Part shown: positions 25,206 to 33,129 of the stretch, piece after piece
Position numbering within the stretch: the stretch's first letter is position 1
Layout: the number at the start of each line of letters is the position of its first letter
Assembly: GCF_014650175.1 (NCBI RefSeq)
Contig: NZ_BMUL01000010.1
Span: forward strand, 186,001-250,000
Reading direction: 5' to 3'
Origin: Streptomyces termitum
Lineage (GTDB): Bacteria; Actinomycetota; Actinomycetes; Streptomycetales; Streptomycetaceae
DNA: 64,000 nt
Program-made: the position numbers and the translations under genes
Notes under the pieces: generated by a model
Databases searched by the model: none
What the model saw: the letters and a program-made list of their open reading frames with translations, nothing else
What the model was told of the DNA's origin: nothing

Positions 25206-25772
25206 TCAGCTCCCGCCCGGCCGCCCGGCGTCGTGCCGGAGCGGGGTGATCTGGTCGATGTCGTAGCGGAGCCGGAGGCGTTCGACGGCGGCGTGGTCGA
25301 CCTCGCCGCCCTCCCCCGCCTCCGCGAGGATCTCCATCAGCTCCTCGAAGTACCGCTCGTGGTCGGGCGGCGGGGACGCCTGGAAGAGCATCCGGGCCGG
25401 GGTGCCGGTGGGGTTGGCGAAGGCGTGCGGGCAGCCGGCCGGCACCAGGATGAGAGTGCCGGGGGTGGCCCGCACCGTCCGCTGCCCCGAGGCCGACTCC
25501 CACTCCCGCCAGCTGTCGCGGGTGCGGACGAGGGGTTCGAAGGCGAGGACGTCGAGTTCGCCGTCGAGGAGGTAGAACAGCTCCTCGCTCTGCCCGTGGG
25601 CGTGGGCGCCGACGTCGAAGCCGGGCGGGACGACGACCTCGAAGGTGGAGGCGGTACGGGAGTGCTCCCCGGTCACCTTGAAGGTGACGTGCTGGGCCCG
25701 CGTGTTCAGGGTGCGGCCGTGGCCCGGCGGCACGACGAGGCCGCCGGCGGCCCCGATGGCGAGGGCAGTCAT
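25206..25772 (-). CDS. cupin-domain protein paired with cytochrome P450
   Basis: A 188-residue single-domain cupin from ATG 25772. Motif 1 is VGAHAHGQSEELFYLLDGEL, with metal-ligand His and Glu residues, and motif 2 is PAGCPHAFANPTGTP with the further His. It lies 16 bp downstream of the P450 stop on the same strand, so the two are almost surely co-transcribed. In streptomycetes a small cupin monooxygenase acts beside CYP158-type P450s on polyketide phenols such as flaviolin. No type III polyketide synthase is present here, so the substrate remains open. It could be an oxygenase or a binding protein. Confidence 0.85.
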   Translation of the reverse strand: MTALAIGAAGGLVVPPGHGRTLNTRAQHVTFKVTGEHSRTASTFEVVVPPGFDVGAHAHGQSEELFYLLDGELDVLAFEPLVRTRDSWREWESASGQRTVRATPGTLILVPAGCPHAFANPTGTPARMLFQASPPPDHERYFEELMEILAEAGEGGEVDHAAVERLRLRYDIDQITPLRHDAGRPGGS

Positions 25773-25788
25773 GGCTGCCGGTCCCTCC

Positions 25789-27018
25789 TCACCAGGTCAC
25801 GGGCAGGGTCTCGGGGCCCCGGATGAGGGCGCCGCGCTGCCAGCGCAGGGCCTCCTCGGGGACGGCGAGCCGCAGCCCCGGGAAGCGGGTCCACAGGGAG
25901 CCGAGGAGGATCTCGGACTCGATGCGGGCGAGCGTGGCGCCGGGGCAGTAGTGCGGGCCGTGGCCGAAGGCGACGTGCGGGTTGTACGCGCGGTCGAAGT
26001 CGAGCCGGGCGGGGTCGGCGAAGACGTCCGGGTCGCGGTTGGCGGCCAGGTAGGAGACGTAGACGGGGTCTCCGGCGGGGATGCGGACGCCGCCCACCTC
26101 GACGTCCTCCAGCGCGATCCGGGAGAGGCCGACGGCGTTGCGGTGCGGGATGTAGCGCAGGAGTTCCTCGACGGCCTGCGGGATCAGGGCGGGGTCGGCG
26201 CGCAGCCGGGCCAGGTGGTCGGGGTGGGTGAGCAGCGCGTAGACCATGTTGGCGCTGTTGTTGCGGACGGCGTGGGCGCCGCCGATCTGGATGAGGACGG
26301 CGAGGCCGACGGCCTCCTCCTCGGTGAGGGTGCCGTCGGCGACGGCCTCGGCGAGGACGGCCGCGAGCTGGTCGCTGTCGGGGGCGTGGCCGCCGGCGAT
26401 GAGGTCGGTGAAGTACCGGCTCATCTCGTCCTTGGCCCGCTCGCTGGCCTCCCGTCCCGCACCGGCCGAGATGATCGTGTCGGACCAGTGGGCCATGAGG
26501 GAGTGGTCGGTGGCGGGGACGCCCATGAGCTCGCTGACCATGGCCAGCGGGAAGGGCCGGTTGACCGTCTCCATGAGGTCGGCGGGCGGGCCCTGCTCCT
26601 CCAGCCGGTCGAGGAGGCCGTCCATGACGGACTGGGCGTGCGCGCGCAGGGAGCGCAGGGCGCGGGCGCTGAAGGCGCGGGCGACGACGCGGCGCATCCG
26701 GGTGTGGTCGGGCGGGTCGGCGAAGCCGACGGCGTCGGCCATGGGGATGAAGTGGGGGGCGAGCCGGGTGACGGGGCGGCCCCAGACGGCCTGGCGGCTG
26801 AAGCGGGGGTCGACGGTGACGAACTTGACGTCCTCGTAGCGGGTGACGAGCCAGGCGTGGCCCTCGCCGTGCGGGAGGCGGACCCGGGTGACGGGTTCCT
26901 CGTGGAGGAGCCGGGCGAGGAGCGGGTCGAAGTCGAGGCCGGTGAGGTCGGGCACGGCCCAGAAGTGGACCCGGGGGGCGTCGGCGGCGTCGGGGGTGCC
27001 GGTGGCGGTGGTGGTCAC
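25789..27018 (-). CDS. cytochrome P450 lacking the I-helix acid-alcohol pair
   Basis: A 409-residue bacterial class P450 from GTG 27018. The heme-binding loop FGHGPHYCPGATLARIE has its Cys near residue 357, and the ExxR motif is in EELLRYIPH. The I-helix region near residue 244 reads IQIGGAHAVRNNS where most P450s have A/G-G-x-D/E-T. The proton-relay acid and threonine are therefore absent, as in CYP158A2-like biaryl-coupling enzymes; the C-terminal LRWQRGALIRGPETLPVTW also resembles that group. It needs a ferredoxin partner, not encoded here. It is co-transcribed with the cupin. A phenol-coupling or other atypical oxidation is plausible but unproven. Confidence 0.88.
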   Translation of the reverse strand: MTTTATGTPDAADAPRVHFWAVPDLTGLDFDPLLARLLHEEPVTRVRLPHGEGHAWLVTRYEDVKFVTVDPRFSRQAVWGRPVTRLAPHFIPMADAVGFADPPDHTRMRRVVARAFSARALRSLRAHAQSVMDGLLDRLEEQGPPADLMETVNRPFPLAMVSELMGVPATDHSLMAHWSDTIISAGAGREASERAKDEMSRYFTDLIAGGHAPDSDQLAAVLAEAVADGTLTEEEAVGLAVLIQIGGAHAVRNNSANMVYALLTHPDHLARLRADPALIPQAVEELLRYIPHRNAVGLSRIALEDVEVGGVRIPAGDPVYVSYLAANRDPDVFADPARLDFDRAYNPHVAFGHGPHYCPGATLARIESEILLGSLWTRFPGLRLAVPEEALRWQRGALIRGPETLPVTW

Positions 27019-27329
27019 GGCGTCACCGCCGCGGGGGCGGTGCGGTGCGGCTGGGGCATGGCGTTCGCTTTCGTCCGGGCGGGGGTCCCGCTCCGGCGGG
27101 CCCGTCCGGGCGCGCGGGGCGGATCGCCCGGCCCGGGGTGGGGGGCGGCTGGCGGGGCCGGGGCCCCGGTTCGGTCCAGCCTTGCCCCGGCCCCGTACCG
27201 GCCATGCGCGGACCGTGACGAACCCACCCCAAGGTATGAAAACCCTTCTGTCATCCTTTCTCTCCGCTCCGGCGTCGCGCCCCTTGCCAAACCCCTCCCC
27301 CGTCCGGCTTGACTGTCCTCCACACGGAT

Positions 27330-27347
27330 CGACCGAATGATCGGTCG
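27330..27347. promoter_or_regulatory. palindromic operator upstream of paaK
   Basis: CGACCGA and TCGGTCG, perfect 7-bp arms around ATGA, sit 56 bp before the paaK start in the 384-bp divergent gap with the P450 gene. ACCGA/TCGGT palindromes are typical of TetR-family sites, including PaaR-type regulators of phenylacetate genes. The rest of the gap is G-rich next to the P450 start and A/T-rich near 27230-27265; I see nothing further in it. Confidence 0.55.
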
Positions 27348-27402
27348 CCCGCCGCGCGGGGCGCGGCCGGGCGCGGGCACGGGCGCGAAGGAGCGGCGGC
27401 GC

Positions 27403-28692
27403 ATGACGGACCTGCTGGACGACGGGGAGCGGCTCGGGCGCGAGGAACTGGCGGCGCTCCAGCTGGACCGGCTGCGGCACACGCTGCGGCACGCGTACGA
27501 GAACGTGGACTTCCACCGCCGCGCCTTCGACGCGGCCGGGGTCCGCCCGGACGACTGCCGCTCCCTCGCCGACCTGGCCCGCTTCCCCTTCACCACCAAG
27601 GCGGACCTGCGGGCCACCTACCCCTTCGGCATGTTCGCGGTGCCGGAGGCGGAGGTGCGCCGGATCCACGCCTCCTCCGGCACCACCGGCCTGCCGACCG
27701 TCGTCGGCTACACGGAACGCGACCTGGAGGTGTGGGCCGATGTGGTGGCCCGCTCGCTGCGGGCGGCCGGCGTCCGGCCGGGCCACAAGGTCCATGTGGC
27801 GTACGGCTACGGCCTGTTCACCGGCGGCCTCGGCGCGCACTACGGGGCGGAGCGGCTGGGCTGCACGGTGATCCCCGCCTCCGGCGGGATGACGGCCCGC
27901 CAGGTGCGGCTGATCCAGGACTTCCGGCCCGAGGTCATCATGGTGACGCCCAGTTACATGCTGACGCTGCTCGACGAGTTCGAGCGGCAGGGGATCGACC
28001 CGCGCGCCACCTCCCTGAAGGTGGGGGTGTTCGGCGCGGAGCCGTGGACGGAGGCGATGCGGGCCGAGATCGAGGAGCGGTTCGCGATCGACGCGGTGGA
28101 CATCTACGGCCTGTCGGAGGTGATGGGGCCGGGCGTGGCGCAGGAGTGCGTGGAGACCAAGGACGGACTGCACGTCTGGGAGGACCACTTCTACCCCGAG
28201 GTCGTGGACCCCTTCACCGGCGAGGTGCTGCCCGACGGCGCGGAGGGCGAGCTGGTCTTCACCTCCCTGACCAAGGAGGCGATGCCGGTGATCCGCTACC
28301 GCACCCGGGACCTGACCCGGCTGCTGCCGGGCACCGCGCGGCCCGCCTTCCGGCGGATGGAGAAGGTCACCGGGCGCAGCGACGACATGATCATCGTGCG
28401 CGGGGTGAACCTCTTCCCCACCCAGATCGAGGAGATCGTGCTGCGCACCCCCGCCGTCGCCCCCCACTTCCAGCTCCGGCTCACCCGGGAGGACCGCCTG
28501 GACGTGCTCACCGTGTGGGCGGAGGCCCGCGCGGACGCCACGCCCGAGCAGCGCGAGGCGGCGGCGCGGTCGATCGCACGGGCGGTCAAGGACGGCATCG
28601 GCGTCGCGGCCTCGGTGGAGGTCGTGGACCCGGAGACGCTGGAGCGGTCGGTGGGCAAGATCCGGCGGATCGTGGACCTGCGGGAGAAGTAG
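27403..28692 (+). CDS. paaK: phenylacetate-CoA ligase
   Basis: A 429-residue protein, standard PaaK length, from ATG 27403 with GAAGGAG upstream. PaaK-type ANL motifs: ASSGTTGLPTVVGYTERDLE (P-loop SSGTTG) near 88, VAYGYGLFTGGLGAHYGAER, VFGAEPWTEAMRAEIEERF, YGLSEVMGPGVAQEC near 235, RTRDLTRLLPG, and MEKVTGRSDDMIIVRGVNLF with the hinge aspartate. The catalytic lysine is in ERSVGKIRRIVDL. It activates phenylacetate to phenylacetyl-CoA, the first step of aerobic phenylacetate catabolism. The paaABCDE epoxidase genes are not in this window. A perfect terminator follows. A diverged copy of its last 82 bases lies at 37060-37141. Confidence 0.92.
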   Translation: MTDLLDDGERLGREELAALQLDRLRHTLRHAYENVDFHRRAFDAAGVRPDDCRSLADLARFPFTTKADLRATYPFGMFAVPEAEVRRIHASSGTTGLPTVVGYTERDLEVWADVVARSLRAAGVRPGHKVHVAYGYGLFTGGLGAHYGAERLGCTVIPASGGMTARQVRLIQDFRPEVIMVTPSYMLTLLDEFERQGIDPRATSLKVGVFGAEPWTEAMRAEIEERFAIDAVDIYGLSEVMGPGVAQECVETKDGLHVWEDHFYPEVVDPFTGEVLPDGAEGELVFTSLTKEAMPVIRYRTRDLTRLLPGTARPAFRRMEKVTGRSDDMIIVRGVNLFPTQIEEIVLRTPAVAPHFQLRLTREDRLDVLTVWAEARADATPEQREAAARSIARAVKDGIGVAASVEVVDPETLERSVGKIRRIVDLREK

Positions 28693-28710
28693 ACCGGGAC
28701 GGCCACTCCC

Positions 28711-28737
28711 GGGGCGGCCGGTGGTGCCGGCCGCCCC
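28711..28737 (+). terminator. terminator after paaK
   Basis: GGGGCGGCCGG and CCGGCCGCCCC form a perfect 11-bp stem with loop TGGTG, 19 nt past the paaK stop. Half of this stem is also recognisable after the paaK remnant at 37142-37160. Confidence 0.85.
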
Positions 28738-28966
28738 CTGTGTCGCCGACCGTCAGGGCGAGCACTACCACCGGGCCCCGTGGTCCGACATGACCACCAC
28801 CTGGACGACCCACATCTCCGGCATCCCGGAGACGGCACCCGGTGTCGGCGTCGTCGCCGCTCTCATCCGCCTGATGGCGCTGCCCGCTCGTGGACAACCC
28901 GCTCCCGCGCTTTCCGAAGAAGGACGCTGCCCAGGGCTGTCTCTTGGATCCGTCCATGAGATCGTC

Positions 28967-29350
28967 GTGCTCGTGATCGAGTCTTGGGTGATCAATGACG
29001 ACAGCCCTGTCCCTGTGTCGTCGGCGGGGGCGGTGGAGGCTCTTCGGTCGAGGATCGACAGGGGGCAGCTTGAGACGTGGCTGACCAGTTCGTCCGGACG
29101 GTTGCTGGCCTTCGTGACGAATGCCGAGCGAGCGATGGTGGTACTGCTCGAAGGCGAGGGTGATCCCGGCGAGCACGCCGTGACCCCCGGAACCGCGGGG
29201 TCGAGCGACGGGTTCGTCCTCTCCAACGGGCAGGACGACGAGTATCCGGACGAGGACACCGTCCCCATCCGCGAGGCATTCAGGCTCGTGGAGCACATCG
29301 TTGACACGGGCTCATGGCCTGCGGACGCACGGTGGGTGGTCGATCGCTGA
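28967..29350 (+). CDS. Imm1-like orphan immunity protein
   Basis: A protein of about 127 residues. The start is uncertain among GTG 28967, 28973 and 28988, as none has a strong ribosome site. The C-terminal half carries the Imm1-family signature: GFVLSNGQDDEYPDEDTVPI followed by REAFRLVEHIVDTGSWPADARW. Imm1 proteins neutralise toxins of contact-dependent or polymorphic systems, typically CdiA-type or deaminase toxins. No toxin gene is adjacent, so this is an orphan immunity gene. IS5-family debris abuts its stop codon, which fits gene turnover in an island. The 5' flank 28738-28966 has no recognisable gene. Confidence 0.6.
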   Translation: MLVIESWVINDDSPVPVSSAGAVEALRSRIDRGQLETWLTSSSGRLLAFVTNAERAMVVLLEGEGDPGEHAVTPGTAGSSDGFVLSNGQDDEYPDEDTVPIREAFRLVEHIVDTGSWPADARWVVDR

Positions 29351-29351
29351 G

Positions 29352-29722
29352 CGGGCTGTCGCCGTGCCCGGACGAGGATCGCGGCGAGGTGGCGCGCGGC
29401 CCGGTGGGCGATGGCGAACTCGTCGGTCCGCATGGCCAGACCGCGCCACCGCTCGAAACGGTTGATGCATCGCTCGACCGCGTTGCGCCGCTTGTACGAC
29501 TCCGCGCCGAAGGCGAGCGGGCGACCATCCGCACCGCCTCGCCGCAGCCGGTGGCCGATCCGGTCGGAGGGCCGGGTGACGACAGCGCGGATTCCGCGTC
29601 GGCGGAGGCGGCTTCGCATCGCGCGGGATGACTACGCGCGGTCCGCGAGGACGGCACCGGGACGGGCCCCGGTCATCCGGGTCCGCTTCGCGGAATGCGG
29701 ATAGCAGCCATGACGGTCTCGA
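29352..29722 (-). pseudogene. IS5-family transposase remnant, C-terminal part
   Basis: Reading leftward, ETVMAAIRIPRSGPG (to 29673), then after a one-base shift AVLADRA, a TAG at 29632-29634 where the family has Tyr of AYSSRA, then SSRAMRSRLRRRGIRAVVTR, GGADGRPLAFGAESYKRRNA and VERCINRFERWRGLAMRTDE. These are landmarks of one IS5-group DDE transposase, including the final E-bearing region. The frameshift, nonsense codon and lack of an N-terminus show it is dead. It ends at the Imm1-like gene. Confidence 0.75.
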
Positions 29723-29880
29723 AGACCGGGGCGAGCTGCCGCATGGCGAGGTTCGTGCGGCAGCAGACGGCCACGATCAGGACACGGTCCGCCGACGGCA
29801 GACACCACGAACGGCCGCCACCAGGCCCGTTCCCGCCCCGTTCCCGCACCACCTTCAACAGCTGTTCGAACTACCGCATC
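29723..29880 (-). pseudogene. IS5-family transposase remnant, N-terminal part of a different element
   Basis: The minus frame gives LLKVVRERGGNGPGGGRSWC, LPSADRVLIVAVCCRTNLAM and RQLAPVF, the N-terminal segment of a second, distinct IS5-group transposase common in Streptomyces (normally followed by GVSKSAADRIIDHLGP). Here it is joined directly to the C-terminal piece of another element at about 29723, so two elements recombined or inserted into each other. An in-frame stop precedes it. Non-functional. Confidence 0.65.
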
Positions 29881-30025
29881 GCCTGCTGCTGAACTTGATC
29901 GGGTGATGTTGGGGATGCTTGCCTGACGCTGACCCGTCGGCCGCGGTAGCTGTGAAGTGCGCGTAGGGCGGTGGGCCGACCGACGCGGAGAGGGCCGTGT
30001 GGGAGCGGATCCGGCTACAGATTCG

Positions 30026-30439
30026 TCAGTCGCCGTAGTACCGGTCGTAGGAGGCGGAGCGCTCTTCTACTGAGAAGTCCTCGAATACGCCGTTTGCCTC
30101 GAACTCGCGCAGTCGGTCCAGTGCCGCCGTCGCCGAAGGCGCACGGCTGGCCGAGAGGTAGGCCTTCGTCGCGTCGAGCCCGTGCCCGAGCAGGAACTCG
30201 ATGTCGATCGAGCACGCCGCGTCGAAGCTGGCCTGCTTCGCGCTCCAGATCAGGAGCACGTCGTCGAGGTCGCCGCTGCTGAACAGGTAGAAGCAGCAGA
30301 GCCTCATCACCTCGGTGTCGCCCGAGCCCTGGGCACGTCGCTCACGCGCCGTGTGTTCTCTGAGGAGTGCACGGATCTCGTCGAGGTCCGCACCGACGGG
30401 GCGAAGCCCGTAGCGGTGCCAGCATTCCTCGTCATCCAT
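30026..30439 (-). CDS. hypothetical protein (small acidic, island-borne)
   Basis: A 137-residue protein from ATG 30439 with GGAG upstream. It is acidic and probably all-helical: EECWHRYGLRPVGADLDEIR, LCCFYLFSSGDLDDVLLIWS, IDIEFLLGHGLDATKAYLSA and C-terminal SVEERSASYDRYYGD. I believe related hypotheticals recur in Streptomyces, but I know no function. Being small, single and next to an Imm1-like gene, it could be another orphan immunity protein; that is inference only. No partner gene is adjacent. Confidence 0.65.
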   Translation of the reverse strand: MDDEECWHRYGLRPVGADLDEIRALLREHTARERRAQGSGDTEVMRLCCFYLFSSGDLDDVLLIWSAKQASFDAACSIDIEFLLGHGLDATKAYLSASRAPSATAALDRLREFEANGVFEDFSVEERSASYDRYYGD

Positions 30440-30621
30440 TGCTGGTCTCCTTGATCGTCCGGTCCGGCCCGTGGCCTATCGGCCCTGCTCATCGCCGTTC
30501 GGTCGAACGACGGCCCCTCTGCCGGTCACAGTACGCACACCATGGGCCGACGGTCACCGGCGACGGTTACCGATGGCCCACGCCACCCGACATCGCTCAA
30601 TCAAGTTGAGCAGCAGGGGGC

Positions 30622-30657
30622 GGGGGTGGAGTGCGATGCGCGTCGTACTCCACCCCC
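30622..30657. terminator. very strong hairpin in a 554-bp gene-free gap
   Basis: GGGGGTGGAGTGCGA pairs with TCGTACTCCACCCCC over 15 bp with a single G-T pair and loop TGCGCG. A smaller hairpin GCTCAA-TCAAG-TTGAGC lies just left (30594-30610). The gap 30440-30993 shows no convincing gene; this is its main feature. It may terminate rightward transcription or be an element end. Confidence 0.6.
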
Positions 30658-30993
30658 TCATCCGCTACTGAGCACGGGTTACGGCCCGGCATCGCGCCGG
30701 CCGGATCCTGCCCAAGCCCTGGTCGCCGCTCTTTCGGCGAGAGCGACCGGGCTCGGAGTCCGGGGTCCGCCCGGTCCGGTCAAACGGGCGGGCCCTGTGC
30801 GGTCCCCCCGCCGACCTGTCCAGGGGTCGGCGCCGCATGGAAAGCCCTTCTCAAGGGTCCGCGCGCGGGGACGGTCACCGCTCAGTGACCGACGGTTCCG
30901 TCCCTCGGAGGACTACACGCCCCGACCGTGAGGGCGGGGAGCTGGGAAGTCCGGCACGGCGGAGCACTAACAGGTGTTCCACCATGCCGGGGC

Positions 30994-32139
30994 TTACGTG
31001 TTACCCATGGATGCGCGCCACTGTCCCCGGGACAGGTGTACGACTCCATCGGGCGTGATGCGGACCTGAGCGCCGAGCAGCGGCAGCGCCCCTTCGGCGT
31101 TGAGCCGGTTCCGGATGCGTTCCAGTGCGGTCCACAGCCGTTGCGGTCCGCCCTGGTGGACGTCCGGTGGGTCGGTCCACTCAGCCACGGCTCGGGCCCA
31201 TGATCCGTCAGGGTGGACGAGGTACGCGACGCGGATTCGGCCACTGGTCTCGTACGACACCTCTACGCCTGGTGTCGTGACTTCCAGCATGGACCGCAGT
31301 TCCCACGCGTTCGCCACATCCACCACCGGGTAGCGGCCCGTACCGCGTTCGTCCCCCTTCGCCTCCATGGCGTGGGCGAACAGCTCGGCGAGGGCGGGCG
31401 GGTAGTCGTCTCCGGACCGGGTGAGCATGAATCCGGCGGTGTCCCGCTCGACGACCCCCACCACGTCCTCGCTCGTGTGCTTCCACCCGGTCACGATCAA
31501 CGACGTCCGGGCAAGGGTCGTTGCGATCCGGCCCCCGGGCCTGAGCGCGTCCAGGACGGGGCGGAGGCCGGAGCCGGGGGTGAGGGCGACTGTCGACACG
31601 ATGCGTTCGTACGTTCCGGGCACGTGCTTGGTCGCGTCGGCGGTGACCATGCGCGGGTGGTGGCCGAGCCGTGCGAGCCGGTCCCCGGCGGCGCTGACCA
31701 GGTACGGGTCCACGTCCAGACTCGTCACGTGCGCGCCGCCGAGCCGGTGGCAGGCGTACGCGGTGAGCCCGCCGGCTCCGGTGCCCAGGTCGAGCAGCGG
31801 CAGCCCTTCGCCGACCCGGGCGTGCCGCAGCATCCGCACGACCAGGCTCGGGAGCGTCGCGGACGACGTGGGCTGTCCCTCGGGGTGGTCGTCGGGCTCC
31901 GCGTGGTCGGCGTGCAGCGTGCCAACCCGGGTGACCAACGACCGGTCCATGTAGGCGTACTGGCGCCAGTCTTCCGGCTCGCTGGGGCCGTCCATCAGTG
32001 CCCAGCGTCCTGCGGGGTCCCGCGCCCACCAGCGCGGAACCAGTTCGTGGCGGGGAGTGTGCGCGACGGGGGCGAGCCAACGCGAATCCGGGTCGGTCAC
32101 CCGGGACGCGAGGGCAGCAGCTTTGGTCTGCCAGTCCAT
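30994..32139 (-). CDS. PIMT-like SAM-dependent methyltransferase of the putative RiPP operon
   Basis: A 381-residue protein from ATG 32139 (GGAAGG about 9 nt upstream), 17 bp after the radical SAM stop. The N-terminal part has the PIMT-like pattern HTPRHELVPRWW, and TSSATLPSLVVRML in place of the PIMT substrate loop. SAM motif I is LLDLGTGAGGLTAYACHRLG near 150, then VTSLDVDPYLV and VLDALRPGGRIATTL. The last 150 residues are an extra domain beyond canonical PIMT (about 210 residues), as in methyltransferases of RiPP clusters (FxLD system, lanthipeptide OlvSA type, imiditides), where Asp is methylated and cyclised to aspartimide or isoaspartate. Substrate is inferred to be the adjacent peptide. 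Confidence 0.8.
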   Translation of the reverse strand: MDWQTKAAALASRVTDPDSRWLAPVAHTPRHELVPRWWARDPAGRWALMDGPSEPEDWRQYAYMDRSLVTRVGTLHADHAEPDDHPEGQPTSSATLPSLVVRMLRHARVGEGLPLLDLGTGAGGLTAYACHRLGGAHVTSLDVDPYLVSAAGDRLARLGHHPRMVTADATKHVPGTYERIVSTVALTPGSGLRPVLDALRPGGRIATTLARTSLIVTGWKHTSEDVVGVVERDTAGFMLTRSGDDYPPALAELFAHAMEAKGDERGTGRYPVVDVANAWELRSMLEVTTPGVEVSYETSGRIRVAYLVHPDGSWARAVAEWTDPPDVHQGGPQRLWTALERIRNRLNAEGALPLLGAQVRITPDGVVHLSRGQWRASMGNT

Positions 32140-32156
32140 CGGTTGCGCCTTCCGGT

Positions 32157-33020
32157 CTAGTAAGCGGGGTCGCATGCTTCCGTGTTGGCGGGGTCGCAGT
32201 CGCCCGAGTCGTTCGGCGGGCAGGCGTCCGCGCGCAGCGGCGGAACCATGGCGGACAGTTCGGCCCACTCCTTCCCTCCGAGCAGGTTCCCGAGCCGGGT
32301 TTCGCGGACGTTGCCCGCCGGGAAGTCGCGGGAGAGCACGCAGCCGGCGAGGTCGCCGTTCGGCAGGATCGCAGCGCGTCCCCGGGTGCACCGGCCGCAC
32401 ATCTCGGTCAGCGTCGGCGCCTGTCCCGGCAGCCTCGCACGGCCCACGGCACGCGCCCGGTCGGTGGTGATGTGCTCGACGCCCATGGACTCCAGCTCGG
32501 CGCGGGCTTCGGTGACGCGCTGTCCCGGCAGGATGTCCACGATTCCGGCTCGGAGGGTGATACCCCGCGTGATGGCCTCGCGGATGTTCGCCCGGGTGCG
32601 GACGTAGCTTCCAGGCCTGCCCGTGATCCGGTCGTGCTCGGTGGGGTCGTCGCTGTAGTAGCTGGTTCCGAGGGTGACCCCCTCGCGCTCGAACAGCTCC
32701 CACCACGCGGGGGCGACGTGGAACAGGTTGCTGTACACCTCGACGTGCAGCCCGAGCGAGAGCCCGAGTTCGGTGAACTTCCGCCACTGTGGGTGAACGG
32801 TCGGCTCACCGCCGATGAGCTGAATGGTGCCGATGCCGAGTTCGACGGCGTCCCTGATGACCGCGCACCAGTCCTCGGCGGTCATGTCGCCGTGGGACGC
32901 CTGTGGGCTGGACTCGGCCAAGCAGTGCGTACACGTGAGCTGACACTTGCCGGTGATCTCCAGTTCCAACGACTTGATGCCGGGAAGCGGTTTCACCGGG
33001 TGCTCAACAAGCATGGTCAT
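32157..33020 (-). CDS. radical SAM/SPASM-type enzyme of the putative RiPP operon
   Basis: A 287-residue protein from ATG 33020 with GGAAGGAAG upstream. The cluster motif is GKCQLTCTHCLAESS (CX3CX2C) near residue 28, then the SAM-binding GGEP in IQLIGGEPTVHPQW near 70. The C-terminal region has further cysteines, MCGRCTRGRAAILPNGDLAG, then CVLSRDFPAGNVRETRLGNL and three more Cys in the last 25 residues, the layout of SPASM/twitch auxiliary Fe-S clusters. Such enzymes modify ribosomal peptides by C-C, C-S or C-O crosslinking or epimerisation. It lies between a 39-codon peptide gene and a PIMT-like methyltransferase on the same strand, which supports a RiPP role. Confidence 0.85.
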   Translation of the reverse strand: MTMLVEHPVKPLPGIKSLELEITGKCQLTCTHCLAESSPQASHGDMTAEDWCAVIRDAVELGIGTIQLIGGEPTVHPQWRKFTELGLSLGLHVEVYSNLFHVAPAWWELFEREGVTLGTSYYSDDPTEHDRITGRPGSYVRTRANIREAITRGITLRAGIVDILPGQRVTEARAELESMGVEHITTDRARAVGRARLPGQAPTLTEMCGRCTRGRAAILPNGDLAGCVLSRDFPAGNVRETRLGNLLGGKEWAELSAMVPPLRADACPPNDSGDCDPANTEACDPAY

Positions 33021-33066
33021 GGTGGGGCTTCCTTCCGCCAGTGCTAGGGGTGGTAGTGCGAAACCT

Positions 33067-33105
33067 GTCCGGCTGTCGACCGTCCCCACGGAGGAACAGC
33101 CGGAC
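33067..33105 (-). terminator. attenuator-like hairpin between peptide and radical SAM genes
   Basis: GTCCGGCTGT and ACAGCCGGAC, perfect 10-bp arms with a 19-nt loop, lie 25 nt past the stop of the small peptide gene and 47 nt before the radical SAM start. A leaky terminator after a precursor gene is common in RiPP operons, where it raises peptide over enzyme expression. Confidence 0.55.
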
Positions 33106-33129
33106 GGGAGTGCAGAGAGCGCTACGGCG

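Noticed and set aside
25206..27018. Flaviolin/THN melanin cluster
   Set aside because: P450 and cupin are suggestive but the required type III polyketide synthase (rppA) is absent from the window.
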